Origin: Candidatus Promineofilum glycogenicum
GTDB taxonomy: Bacteria; Chloroflexota; Anaerolineae; Promineifilales; Promineifilaceae
Direction of reading: 5' to 3'
Length of the DNA stretch: 64,000 bases
NCBI GenBank assembly: GCA_016707605.1
Contig: JADJHJ010000003.1
Location: 62,001-126,000 of the forward strand
Under the pieces are notes generated by a model. That model saw only the letters and a program-made list of their open reading frames with translations. It was not told where the DNA came from and searched no databases. Of this stretch, positions 15,516 through 24,169 are shown piece after piece. The translations under genes were made by a program, and so were the position numbers. Positions within the stretch are counted from its first letter, which is position 1. The number at the start of each line of letters is the position of its first letter.

Positions 15516-16304
15516 ATGGATAGGTCTCTTTCGATAATTGAGCAGAAGACAGTTGAATTCTACGGTGACGAGATCGTAGCTGTGCGGGCAAAAGACGGTA
15601 CTGTTTACGTTCCTGTCCGCCCTATCTGTGACCTGTTGGGAGTTTCCTGGTCCTCTCAGCAAAACCGGATTAACCGTGACGAGGTTCTGTCAACGGTAGC
15701 CACAAATATCTCTGTGTTCGTTACGAACACGCAGGGTCAAGAGCAACACCGTACCATGCTCTGTCTACCGCTTGATTACATCAGCGGTTTCTTATTTGGC
15801 CTGAGCGCTGGGCGAGTGCGAGAGGATATTAGAGACAAGATAATCCGTTACAAAAAGGAATGTTATCAGGTTCTGGCTGAGGCTTTTCAGGAAGGTCGAT
15901 TGAGTCCTGATACTGATTTTGAGGCTTTGCTACGAACTGATTCCCCTGCTGCCCAGGCCTATAGAACCTTTCAGGCATTAGCTAAATTGGCCCGGCATCA
16001 ACTTATATTGGAGTCCCGACTCGATCAGCATGAAGAACGACTAGAACAATTGGAGTCAACAATCGGCGACCCCGGCCGCTTTGTCACCCCAGACCAGGCC
16101 AGCCAGATTAGTCAGGCGGTCAAGACTGTAGCTTTGAAGCTGGGCAAAAAGAGTGGGCACAACGAGTACGGGGCGATCTATGGGGAGTTATACAGAAAGT
16201 TTGGCATTACAGGTTATAAGCAACTGCCAGCGTCGAAGTACCAGCAGGCCATGAATTGGCTCAACGAGTGGCGAGAAAACCTCGAAGAAACAAACCCAGG
16301 TTAG
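15516..16304 (+). CDS. Antirepressor-like protein (P22_AR N + ORF6C domains)
   Basis: A 262-residue protein. Residues 10-115 match the phage P22 antirepressor N-terminal domain (VEFYGDEIVAVRAKDGTVYV, PVRPICDLLGVSW, LPLDYISGFLFGL). Residues 175-255 match the ORF6C domain found in phage antirepressors (ISQAVKTVALKLGKK, YGAIYGELYRKFGITGYKQL). Base composition is clearly lower in G+C than its neighbours, suggesting recent transfer. No other phage genes are near, so it is an orphan. Such proteins bind or displace repressors during lytic switching; here the target is unknown. Confidence 0.88.
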   Translation: MDRSLSIIEQKTVEFYGDEIVAVRAKDGTVYVPVRPICDLLGVSWSSQQNRINRDEVLSTVATNISVFVTNTQGQEQHRTMLCLPLDYISGFLFGLSAGRVREDIRDKIIRYKKECYQVLAEAFQEGRLSPDTDFEALLRTDSPAAQAYRTFQALAKLARHQLILESRLDQHEERLEQLESTIGDPGRFVTPDQASQISQAVKTVALKLGKKSGHNEYGAIYGELYRKFGITGYKQLPASKYQQAMNWLNEWRENLEETNPG

Positions 16305-16331
16305 AACGCTTGTGGCGCATAGGGGAATATC

Positions 16332-17924
16332 ATGACCACCGGAGTCATCGCCGCCGGAGACAAAGAGACAGCCGCCGCGGGCGCGGCGATGCTGCGCCGG
16401 GGCGGCAACGCCGTGGACGCCGCCGTGGCCGCCGCCTTCGCCTCATTCATTGCCGAGGCCGGCGTCGTCCACCTGGGCGGCAGCGGCATCGCCCAGCTCT
16501 ACGACGCCCGCACCGGCCTGTCGCGGGTCTATGACTTCTTCAGCGTCATGCCCGGTCTGGGCGGGGCGCGGCCGGAACCGCTCGACTTCGAGGCGGTGGT
16601 CATCGACTTCGGCGCGGCCACGCAGCGCTTCTACCTCGGCCGCGGCTCGGTGGCCGTGCCGGGCAACGTCGCCGGGCTGTGCCGCCTGGCCGCCGACTAC
16701 GGCCGCCTGCCGCTGACCGACCTGCTGGAGCCGGCCATCCGCCTGGCCCGCGACGGCGTGGCCCTGGCTCCCTTCCAGGCCGACACCTGCGCCCTGCTGG
16801 CCCCGCTCTACACCCACACCGAGGGCATCCGCCGCGTCTTCGCCCCTGCCGGCCACGTCATCCGGCCCGGCGAGCGGCTGCACATCGCCGACCTGGCCGA
16901 GACGCTGGCCGCGCTGGCCCGCGCCGGGGCGGAGTACGCTCGCAGCGGCCCGCTGGCCCGCGCCCTGCTGGCCGACCAGGCGGCGCGCGGCGGCCTGCTG
17001 ACGGCGGCCGACCTGGAGAGCTACGAAGTCCTGCGCCCGACGCCCATCCGCCTGCCCTACCGCGACCACGAAGTGCTGCTGCCGCCGCTATGCTCGGCCG
17101 GGGGCGTGCTGACGGCGTTCACGCTGCGTCTGCTGTCGGCCTTCGGCGTGGCCGAGCGCCCCCACGGCTCGGCCGCCCACCTGCAACTGCTGGTCGAGGT
17201 CATGGCGGCCACCACCCGCGCCCGGGCGCAGTGGGACGGCTGGCTGGAGGCGTCGCCCGGCGACGAGGCCACGGCCCGGCTGCTGGACGAACGCCTCATC
17301 GACCGCTATCGCGACGAGGTGCGCGCCGCGCTGGCCGACCGTCAGCCCTCGCCCATCGCCGCCGAGCCGCCCGGCCCGTCGAACACCAGCCACCTGAGCG
17401 TCATGGACGCCGACGGCCTGGCCGTGGGGCTGACGACGACGGCCGGCGAGTCGGCCGGCTACGTCGTCGGCGGCACGGGCTACATCCCCAACAACATGCT
17501 GGGCGAGGAGGATTTGCACCCGCAGGGCTTCCACGTGCGCCCGGCCGGGCGGCGCATCCCGACGATGATGACGCCGGCGGTCATCCTGCACAACGGCCGG
17601 CCGCGGCTCGTCGTCGGCAGCGGCGGCAGCGCCCGCATCCGCAGCGCCATCCTGCAAACGCTGAGCAACCTGCTCGACTACCGGCTGCCGCTGGGCGAGG
17701 CGGTCAATCGCGCCCGCGTCCACCTCGACGGTGACGTGCTCCAATGCGAAGTGGGCTATGACGCGCGGGCCGTCGATGAACTGGAAGCGATGGGCTACCG
17801 CGTCAACCGCTGGGCGGCGCGCAGCATCTACTTCGGCGGGGCGCACAGCGTGGCCTGTGGCGACGACGGCGCGCTGTGGGCGGCCGGCGATGACCGGCGC
17901 GGCGGGGCCACAGCCGGGGTGTAA
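16332..17924 (+). CDS. Gamma-glutamyltransferase family protein
   Basis: A 530-residue Ntn-hydrolase. The large-subunit start GVIAAGDKETAAAGAAMLRR GGNAVDAAVAA and the autoprocessing site NTSHLSVMDADG (Thr at about residue 352 as nucleophile) are visible, followed by TTTAGESAGYVV and the oxyanion region. Members cleave gamma-glutamyl bonds (glutathione, gamma-Glu peptides, 7-ACA derivatives). There is no clear signal peptide, so it may act in the cytoplasm, unlike E. coli Ggt. It lies near the L-Ala-D/L-Glu epimerase and peptidases and might act on gamma-linked peptides; that link is an inference. Confidence 0.9.
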   Translation: MTTGVIAAGDKETAAAGAAMLRRGGNAVDAAVAAAFASFIAEAGVVHLGGSGIAQLYDARTGLSRVYDFFSVMPGLGGARPEPLDFEAVVIDFGAATQRFYLGRGSVAVPGNVAGLCRLAADYGRLPLTDLLEPAIRLARDGVALAPFQADTCALLAPLYTHTEGIRRVFAPAGHVIRPGERLHIADLAETLAALARAGAEYARSGPLARALLADQAARGGLLTAADLESYEVLRPTPIRLPYRDHEVLLPPLCSAGGVLTAFTLRLLSAFGVAERPHGSAAHLQLLVEVMAATTRARAQWDGWLEASPGDEATARLLDERLIDRYRDEVRAALADRQPSPIAAEPPGPSNTSHLSVMDADGLAVGLTTTAGESAGYVVGGTGYIPNNMLGEEDLHPQGFHVRPAGRRIPTMMTPAVILHNGRPRLVVGSGGSARIRSAILQTLSNLLDYRLPLGEAVNRARVHLDGDVLQCEVGYDARAVDELEAMGYRVNRWAARSIYFGGAHSVACGDDGALWAAGDDRRGGATAGV

Positions 17925-17934
17925 GAGGGAGTAA

Positions 17935-17970
17935 CCACAGATTTCACCGATTACGCCGATTTCAAAAGAA
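17935..17970. repeat. Family A half-site
   Basis: ACCACAGATTTCACCGATTA then CGCCGATTTCAAAAG: one arm only. It sits where the start codon of the following glycosyltransferase-like gene would be expected. Confidence 0.75.
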
Positions 17971-18667
17971 GGGACGCATCCGTCGGAGGGTCAGCGCCGG
18001 CTGGAATCCGCGTCGCTGGGGTTGCTGCTGTCGGCCTATCTGGTGCTGGGCGCGTTATTCGCCGTGCGCACGCCCCCCTGGCAGGCCCCCGACGAACCGG
18101 CGCACTATAACTACGTCCGCCAACTGGTCGGGGGGCAACTGCCGGTTATCGAGCCGGGCGACTGGGACCAGAGCTATCTGAGCCAGATCGTCGGCGCGGA
18201 GTTCGCCCCGGCTTACCCGGTGGACGGCATCACCTATGAAGATTGGCAGCCGCCGCTCTACTACCTGCTGCAAGCGCCGGTCTACAGGTTGACCGGCGGC
18301 TCGCTGACGGCCATGCGGCTGCTGTCGGTGGCGCTGGGGGCGGGGGTGGTGGCCCTGGCCTACGTGGTGGGGCGGGCGGTGTTCGGCCGCGTCGCCCCGG
18401 CGCTGGCCGTGGCCGCCTTCGTCGCCTTCCTGCCGCAACACCTGGCCATCCTCGGCTCGGTCAACAACGACGCCCTGAGCGAACTGATCATCGCCGCGAT
18501 TCTGGCCCTGCTGGTGACGCCCTGGCCGGATGCTCCCCCGGAGGGAGGGAGAGCGAGCCGTCGCCTGCTGGCCCTCGGTCTGCTGCTCGGCGCGGGCTTT
18601 CTGACCAAAGGGCAGGCGTATCTGATGGCTCCGGTGGTGGGCGTATTCTTGCTCGTTCACTATTGGC

Positions 18668-18722
18668 CCCGACCTGACAGGTTGCCGCGACCTGTCAGGT
18701 CGATGCAACTTGTCAGGTCTTT
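18668..18722. repeat. acctgtcagg repeats inside the glycosyltransferase frame
   Basis: GACCTGACAGGTTG, CGACCTGTCAGGTCG and AACTTGTCAGGTC are three units in mixed orientation, read in frame as PRPDRLPRPVRSMQLVRS. Same family as 15142-15188. Confidence 0.8.
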
Positions 18723-19037
18723 GCTGCTCGTCTTTGTTCCGGCGCTGCTGATCGGTTTGCTGTGGTGGGGGCGCAATGTGACCGTCTACGGCGGCGTGGA
18801 CGTGATCGGCAAGGCGGCCCACGACGCGGTCGTCGTCGGCCAGCCGCGCACGGCCGAATGGCTGGCGCAGTACGGCCTGGCCGGCACGCTCGGCCGCTTC
18901 GCCCGCACGACGTTCGTCAGCTTCTGGGGCCAGTTCGGCTGGATGGCCGCGCCGCTGCCGGGGTGGATGGTGGGCGGGCTGCTGGCCTTGACGGGGGTGG
19001 CGGCGCTGGGGTTGCTGCTGGCCGTCGTTCAAGCGCA

Positions 19038-19147
19038 AGGGAGCAAACCCCCTCGCCCTATGGGAGAGGGTTGGGGAGAGGGTTCTTCAACGCAGGGGAG
19101 CAAACCCCCTCGCCCTATGGGAGAGGGCTGGGGAGAGGGTTCTCCGG
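19038..19147. repeat. Family D repeats (ccctctcccaaccctctccc type)
   Basis: Two direct copies of a unit beginning GGGAGCAAACCCCCTCGCCC, each ending GGGGAGAGGGTTCT, inside the broken glycosyltransferase. Relatives: 21076, 33114, 54411 and 63058. Confidence 0.9.
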
Positions 19148-19177
19148 CTCACCGAAGCCAGGAGCACGCCGCCCGTT

Positions 19178-19266
19178 CCGCATCTGAGGATGCGGACTCC
19201 GCCACCCGCCACCCGCCACCCGCCACCCGCCTCACTCGTCACTCGTCACTCGTCGCTCGTCACTCG
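19178..19266. repeat. Shared 24-mer followed by heptamer tandem repeats
   Basis: Bases 19178-19201 are an exact reverse-complement match to 63380-63403. They are followed by four GCCACCC units (19201-19228) and five TCACTCG-like units (19232-19266). Loss or gain of one 7-base unit changes the reading frame by one. Confidence 0.9.
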
Positions 19267-19542
19267 TCCTGGGCCTGACGTTCCTGCTAACTCTCGGCCT
19301 GCACATCGCCTACAACCTGACCTTCGTCCAGCACCAGGGGCGCTACCTCTACCCCGCGCTCATTCCCATCGCCGTCGGCTTCGTGGCCGGGTTGAACTAC
19401 TGGCTACGGGCGCTTGTGGGGCGATTTGCCAAATCGCCCTACACGGCTGAGTGGCTGTTGCCGGTGGGGCTGGCCGGCTTGCTGATTGGGATCGCCCTCT
19501 TCGCCCTGTGGCGCATCCTACCTGGGCTGGCTCCGGGCTAAA

Positions 19543-19983
19543 CTAGCGGCGGCTACACTCCAGGGCGATCTCGAAATCTGGCCCCGGCAGGTATTCGCTG
19601 GCCCACAGGCGGTCGGGCGCTTCATAGGTGGCGGTCGGCCAACGAAAGTTAGTCATCTGGACTTCGAGAATGGAGGGGGTATAGGTCCAGGTTCCGGTCA
19701 TGGTGGTCAGATAGGGCGGGTCGTAGTCGTAGACGCTGCTTCCATCGGCGTTCAGTGTGATCACCTCGGAGTACCAGACCATGCCGAACTCGTATTCGTA
19801 GCAGTTGTAGCTGCCGGCCGGCGTGGCTGGTGTAGCCGTCTGTGCGAACGGCAAGTAGGCACGCGCCGCGATGTCGGCCGCCCACGCTGACAGTGGACGG
19901 CCCGCATTCAGGATTGACAGTATCGCCAGCAGTAAGGCCAGCGCCACAGTTATCGCCAGTGCGATAGACGATAGCCGTCTCAT
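19543..19983 (-). CDS. Secreted or membrane-anchored protein of unknown function
   Basis: A 146-residue protein with an N-terminal hydrophobic helix (SIALAITVALALLLAILSIL) and a short exported domain containing NCYEYEFGMVW and ALECSRR, so perhaps one disulfide (the two Cys). The pattern ITLNADGSSVYDYDPPYLTTMTGTWTY resembles small lipocalin-like domains that describe substrate-free strands, but I cannot name a family. ATG at 19983 is used because residues before it are out-of-character. It ends one base away from the convergent glycosyltransferase remnant. Confidence 0.7.
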   Translation of the reverse strand: MRRLSSIALAITVALALLLAILSILNAGRPLSAWAADIAARAYLPFAQTATPATPAGSYNCYEYEFGMVWYSEVITLNADGSSVYDYDPPYLTTMTGTWTYTPSILEVQMTNFRWPTATYEAPDRLWASEYLPGPDFEIALECSRR

Positions 19984-20012
19984 GGCCCTCCGGCCGGGTT
20001 GGTAGCGGACGC

Positions 20013-20807
20013 CTAGCGCGCCTTCAATTGCTCCGCCAGCCACAGCGCATCCGCCTCGCTCAACGGTGGCGGCGGTGGGGCGGTAGTGTAATCCAGCAGG
20101 CGTTCGTAGTGGACAAGGTCGTAGCAGGCATCGGCCGCCCGTTGCAGATCGAGCAACACGTCCTCGTCCGGCGGCAACAGGGGCACGGGCAGCACCGGCA
20201 GCCGATCGCGCAGGCCGATGGCCCAAACGTCGGTGTAGGGACGGTGAGTAAAGCGGCTAAGGTAGGCGTAGTAGTCGGCCGGCGGCAACTTGCCGTCCAG
20301 CGTAATGCGCCGGCCGCGCCGCAGCAGGTCAAGCTCCAGTAGATGAACGGGCCGCATGAGCAGGTCGCGCCGTTTCGTCTCATATTCCGCCCAGCCGAGG
20401 CCCACCTTGTTCACCGGCGAGAGGATCTCGATGGCCGTTACCAAGCGCCGGCTGGCCACGTCCTGTACCTCGATGCTCAGCAGCGGCACTTCCTCAGCCA
20501 TAAAGCTTGGTAATTGGGTGGATGGTGGTGTGTTGGTGTGCGTGCCGTAGACCACAGCCGCCTCGGCTACGCGCGATGGGGTCTCGGCAACGTGGACGTC
20601 GGGGTAGATGACGCGCGTTTCATCCGGCAGGTCCAACAGACTCACTGACGGACTGTAGAGGACGTAGCGCTTTGACAGCAAGGCAACGTACCTCGGGGGC
20701 AATATCGCCAGCAGTTGTTGACGAATGGAGTGGGCCAGAGTCCCATGAAACTCTTGCCACATATCGCCTTCTAGATAGGGATCCATTCCCGGGAATGGTG
20801 ACGACAT
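20013..20807 (-). CDS. DUF4058 family protein
   Basis: A 264-residue protein with the clear family start SSPFPGMDPYLEGDMWQEFHG, then YVALLSKRYVLY, IYPDVHVAE, LLSIEVQDVASRRLVTAIEILSPVNKVG and HLLELDLLRRG. The central strand IEVQD...TAIEILSP.NK resembles a nuclease-like core, and the family is multicopy in Cyanobacteria and Chloroflexota without a known function. The start is set by CGGAGGA upstream of the ATG. A TATAAT at 20849-20844 (minus strand) could be its -10 box. Confidence 0.9.
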   Translation of the reverse strand: MSSPFPGMDPYLEGDMWQEFHGTLAHSIRQQLLAILPPRYVALLSKRYVLYSPSVSLLDLPDETRVIYPDVHVAETPSRVAEAAVVYGTHTNTPPSTQLPSFMAEEVPLLSIEVQDVASRRLVTAIEILSPVNKVGLGWAEYETKRRDLLMRPVHLLELDLLRRGRRITLDGKLPPADYYAYLSRFTHRPYTDVWAIGLRDRLPVLPVPLLPPDEDVLLDLQRAADACYDLVHYERLLDYTTAPPPPPLSEADALWLAEQLKAR

Positions 20808-20844
20808 GGGAATCCTCCGCGTGGGCATACGGCCCACGAGCACA

Positions 20845-21075
20845 TTATACCACGGCCCGGCCGGGCAACTCGCGCAACTCCCAGGCCAGCGTATCGGCCC
20901 GCAACAGCAGTTCGTGGACGCCGGCGGGCAGCATGATGAGGACGTGGCGGCCGTCGGCGTCGGCCCACTGGCGGCCCTGCTCGACCGGCTGCCACGGCCG
21001 CCCCAGGCGGATGCGACGGACGCGGACACGGCCGGCGGTGTCGAAGGTGCAATCGACTTCGATTGGTGTGGTCAT
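20845..21075 (-). CDS. Small conserved-looking hypothetical protein
   Basis: A 76-residue protein: MTTPIEVDCTFDTAGRVRVR, then LGRPWQPVEQGRQWADADGR and LIMLPAGVHELLLRADTLAWEL. It looks like a small beta-barrel (DUF6504-like) of the kind found beside many Chloroflexota genes; the assignment is tentative. It precedes the DUF4058 gene on the same strand, 37 bases apart, and may be co-transcribed. Confidence 0.6.
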   Translation of the reverse strand: MTTPIEVDCTFDTAGRVRVRRIRLGRPWQPVEQGRQWADADGRHVLIMLPAGVHELLLRADTLAWELRELPGRAVV

Positions 21076-21197
21076 AAGACCCTCTCCCTAACCCTCTCCC
21101 AGGGGGCGAGGGGACAAGACCCTCTCCCTAACCCTCTCCCAGGGGGCGAGGGGATCTGGCTCCCTCCCCCTGTGGGGGAGGGTTGGGGAGAGGGCGC
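21076..21197. repeat. Family D repeats, three units
   Basis: Two direct copies of AAGACCCTCTCCCTAACCCT with GGGGGCGAGGGGA, then an inverted unit TCCCTCCCCCTGTGGGGGAG ending GTTGGGGAGAGGG. The block separates the GT2 and the small gene. Confidence 0.92.
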
Positions 21198-21198
21198 T

Positions 21199-21954
21199 TT
21201 ACTCGCGCCACAACTCCCCCAGCCGCCAATACTTGCGCCACTCGTAGTAAGCCATATAGAGGCTCAGGCGCAGGCCGTGCAGGCCGTCGCTATACCCCTT
21301 GAGCGTGACGAAGCGCCAGATGAACTGCCGCAGCGGTTGCAGGACGTAGTTGCGCGGCCTGGGGCGGATGCCCTGCGACTTCAGGATGCCCGCGTCGTGC
21401 TCCACGTAGGCGCGCTGCTTGGCGTGGAAGTGGGCCACGTCGCGGTAGTTGTAGTGGAGGAGCGGGTTCGCCAGATAGCCGACCGCGCCGTCGACCTCGC
21501 CCAGTTCGTGCACCGGCCGCACGTAGCGGGCGCGGCCGTGGCGCAGCAGGCGGAACTGGTAGTCGGGATACCAGCCCGCGCCCAGCGTCAGGCGGCCGAA
21601 GATGACGTTGTGGCGCGGCACGTACCAACCATTCTCCGGTCGTTCGGCGATGACGCGGCGTATCTCCTCGGCCAGCGCCGGCGTACCGCGCTCGTCGGCG
21701 TCGACGAAGAAGACCCAGTCGGTAGCGACCCAATGGGTCGCCACGGCCTCCAGCGCGGCGTTGCGCTGGGCGGCGTAGTTGTCGAACGGCCGTTGGGCCA
21801 CGTCGGCCCCGGCGGCGCGGGCCAGGGCCACCGTGTCGTCGTCGCTGAGCGAGTCGAAGACCAACACCCGGTCGGCCCAGCGCAGGCTGGCGACGCACTC
21901 AGCCACGTGGCGGGCTTCGTTTTTGGTCAGGATGATGGCGGTTAGGTGGGGCAT
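21199..21954 (-). CDS. Family 2 glycosyltransferase (WaaE/KdtX-like)
   Basis: The 251-residue GT-A fold protein has the nucleotide-sugar start LTAIILTKNEARHVAECVAS, the DXD-type metal motif FFVDADERG, and NVIFGRLTLGAGWYPDYQFRLLRHG, typical of the LPS-core glycosyltransferases related to WaaE. The substrate in a Chloroflexota cell is probably an exopolysaccharide or glycolipid, not LPS. It forms a minus-strand group with the PPC lipoprotein and the LCP ligase, consistent with cell-surface polymer assembly. Confidence 0.92.
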   Translation of the reverse strand: MPHLTAIILTKNEARHVAECVASLRWADRVLVFDSLSDDDTVALARAAGADVAQRPFDNYAAQRNAALEAVATHWVATDWVFFVDADERGTPALAEEIRRVIAERPENGWYVPRHNVIFGRLTLGAGWYPDYQFRLLRHGRARYVRPVHELGEVDGAVGYLANPLLHYNYRDVAHFHAKQRAYVEHDAGILKSQGIRPRPRNYVLQPLRQFIWRFVTLKGYSDGLHGLRLSLYMAYYEWRKYWRLGELWRE

Positions 21955-22040
21955 CAGTGGTCAGTAGGTCAGTAGGTCAGTAGGTCAGTAGGTCAGTAGT
22001 CGTTGGGCTGTGGTTTGTGGTCAGCAGTCGGCCGTCGGCC
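21955..22040. repeat. Family C tandem repeats
   Basis: Six GGTCAGTA units (21957-22000) and then imperfect GTCGGCC units. They fill the gap between the GT2 and PPC-lipoprotein genes. Confidence 0.88.
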
Positions 22041-22048
22041 GTCGTTCC

Positions 22049-24157
22049 TCAGCGGGCGCGGGCGAGGGCGAGGCGGTAGCTGGCGGTTTGGCCGAAGTAT
22101 TCGCGCAGGACGACGCGCCACGCGCCGGCGGTGGGCACGATGAAGGCGCGGATGGACTCGGCCATGCCGGCCGAGGCATCGTCCACTGCCAGCACGGTCA
22201 GCCCGTCCGGCCCCTGGAGCTGCACAACCAGGTCGCTGCTCGACTCGCCCGGCGTGGCCGTCAGGTCGATCACGTCGCCGGCCTGGGCGTTGAACGACCA
22301 GGCCACGGCCGTGTCGGGTTTGATCGCGCCGATGAGGCTGTCGCCATAGTTCAACGCGCCGGCGTTCTCCGGCGTGGCGATGGGCGCGGCGCCGAGGGCG
22401 ATCTCGTAGTCGCCCGGCTGGCCGGCAAAGTCGCGGACGAGGACGAGGTACTGCCCGTCGGCGGTCAGCGTCAACTCGATCGTCTCCGGCTCGCCGGCGG
22501 CAAAGGCGTCCACGGCGGCCACGCGCTCCAGATTGGCGTCGAGCAGCCACACGTCGGGGTCGAGGCCAGGGCCGAGCGGCGTTACGCGGACGAGAATGTG
22601 GTCGCCGCCCTGCCCCTGGAAGAACCAGGCGTGGGCCTCGTTCGGCTGCAACGACTCCGGGCGCACGTCGCCGTAGGCCAGGTCGCCGGCGTCGTAGAAG
22701 TTGGCGATGGGCTGGTCGCCCTCGTCCAGCGAGATGGTGTAGGGGCCGCCCTGAGGCGAGAAGCTGTGCACCAGAACGGCGTACTCGCCCGTCGCCGCCA
22801 GTTGGAAGGCCGACAGCACCTCCGGGTCGCCGCTGAAGCCCTCGTCTAGGGCCACCAGGCGTTGCCCATCCGGGCCATAGAGGTCGAGGACGGCATCGAA
22901 GTTAGTCGCCCCCGGCTCAACGACGATGCTGACCCGCTGGCCGGCCGTGGCCTCGAAGACCCATTGCTGCCGGCCGCCGGGCGGCAACACCCCTTGCAAT
23001 GCCTGGCCGAAGCCGAGCGGGCCGCCGCCGCTGTACTGCGGCTGGGCCGACTGGCTGAGCGATAGGGTGTAGCCGCCCGGCGCGCCGTAAAAGTCGCTGA
23101 CCTCGACGATGTAGACGCCCGGCTGGGTCAGCCACAGGTCGGTGATCGACTCAGTGACGCCGGCGTAGCCGTTGTCGACACGAGCGATGGGCCGGCGGTC
23201 GGGGCCGAGCAGGGTCAGCGCCGGGTCGAGCGGCGGCTCATCGGCGCTCAGGAAGAGGCTGACGTAGCGGCTGTCGTCGATGGTGAACGTCCACAGGTCG
23301 TTGACCGCCGGCTCCAGCGTCGCCGCGGCCTCGGCGCGCTCGCCGGCCAGCTGGCCGCGGACGACGACGTTGCCCTCCTGGGCGGCGACGCCGGGGCGCA
23401 CGCCGGCCACACGCGTCGAGGCCAGCATCCGGTCGAACTCGGCCGCGAACTGCGACCAACGGTCGGTCGAGGCGCTCAGCAGCAGGACGATCCACGACGG
23501 CGCTTCGCCGTCCGCGGCCGGTGGGGTGAAGAGCACCACACGGGTGCGCAGGTCGTTGGGCGCGGCGGCGTTGAGGCCAATCGGTCCGTCGGCCACCTCA
23601 ACGGCCACGCCGCTAACGTCATTGGCTGAGGTGACGGGCGCGACGGACGTCAGGCGCACGGCCGTCGGCGCGGCGGCGGTTATCAGGTCGATGAGCGCCG
23701 TGGCCGGGTCGGCCGCCGGATCGGTTGGCGTCACGACCAGGCCGGCGACGTAGGCCCCGGCGCTGAACGCCTTGCCCGCCAGCAGGCTGCGCCCCGTCCG
23801 CTCGGAGTCGGCGGCGAAGACGAGGTTGATGCCCAGCCGGTTGTCCATCGCCGGGATGTCGAGCTGGTCGCTCAGGTTGACCCAGCCGGGCGGGATGAGC
23901 AGCGCCAGCCCGGCGCGGTCGCTACCGAGCGTCTGGCGGTCGTCGGCCGGCGTGGGCAAGGGCAGGGTGGGTGTATCTGTGGCGATGGCTTCATCAAGCG
24001 GCGCGGTCGTCGGCCGGGCGGCCACGCCCGTCTCAGCCAACTCCGGTTCGAGCGTCGTCGCGTCGTTGGACGCGGGAAAATCAGTTGGCGAGCGACAGGC
24101 GGCGACCGCGGTGATGAGAAGGCCGAAGACCAGAAGGGGCAGGTCGCGCTTCTGCAT
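22049..24157 (-). CDS. PPC-domain lipoprotein
   Basis: A 702-residue exported protein. The signal ends in a lipobox TAVAAC (C21), so it is likely lipid-anchored. An N-terminal region resembling a DUF1795-like domain (LALLIPPGWVNLSDQLD, residues 80-270) is followed by four or so repeats of the pre-peptidase C-terminal (PPC) fold, seen as VYIVEVSDFYGAPGGYTLSL, EYAVLVHSFSPQGGPYTISL, YLVLVRDFAGQPGDYEIAL and WRVVLREYFGQTASYRLAL. PPC domains often aid secretion or surface binding of larger enzymes; here no enzyme domain is present. The adjacent LCP gene is 12 bases upstream, so the pair is co-transcribed. Confidence 0.85.
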   Translation of the reverse strand: MQKRDLPLLVFGLLITAVAACRSPTDFPASNDATTLEPELAETGVAARPTTAPLDEAIATDTPTLPLPTPADDRQTLGSDRAGLALLIPPGWVNLSDQLDIPAMDNRLGINLVFAADSERTGRSLLAGKAFSAGAYVAGLVVTPTDPAADPATALIDLITAAAPTAVRLTSVAPVTSANDVSGVAVEVADGPIGLNAAAPNDLRTRVVLFTPPAADGEAPSWIVLLLSASTDRWSQFAAEFDRMLASTRVAGVRPGVAAQEGNVVVRGQLAGERAEAAATLEPAVNDLWTFTIDDSRYVSLFLSADEPPLDPALTLLGPDRRPIARVDNGYAGVTESITDLWLTQPGVYIVEVSDFYGAPGGYTLSLSQSAQPQYSGGGPLGFGQALQGVLPPGGRQQWVFEATAGQRVSIVVEPGATNFDAVLDLYGPDGQRLVALDEGFSGDPEVLSAFQLAATGEYAVLVHSFSPQGGPYTISLDEGDQPIANFYDAGDLAYGDVRPESLQPNEAHAWFFQGQGGDHILVRVTPLGPGLDPDVWLLDANLERVAAVDAFAAGEPETIELTLTADGQYLVLVRDFAGQPGDYEIALGAAPIATPENAGALNYGDSLIGAIKPDTAVAWSFNAQAGDVIDLTATPGESSSDLVVQLQGPDGLTVLAVDDASAGMAESIRAFIVPTAGAWRVVLREYFGQTASYRLALARAR

Positions 24158-24169
24158 GGGGGCGGCCGT

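Larger units (their letters stand above)
18022..19541 (+). pseudogene. Multi-helix glycosyltransferase-like protein (DUF2142/GT39 type), frameshifted by repeats
   Basis: The first part (18022 to about 19035) is a polytopic protein with the family motif PWQAPDEPAHYNYVRQL, YEDWQPPLYYLLQAP and ILGSVNNDALSELI, typical of lipid-linked sugar transferases. The C-terminal part with QHQGRYLYPALIPIAVGFVAGL lies in another frame (19269-19541). Between them are two copies of a ccctcgccctatgggagag repeat and runs of heptamers, so the frame is lost and the upper frame stops at 19278. Homology-like sequence begins before 18022 (about 18001), but no ATG, GTG or TTG precedes it after the stop at 17932. The gene is probably dead, or is switched by heptamer number. 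Confidence 0.75.
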
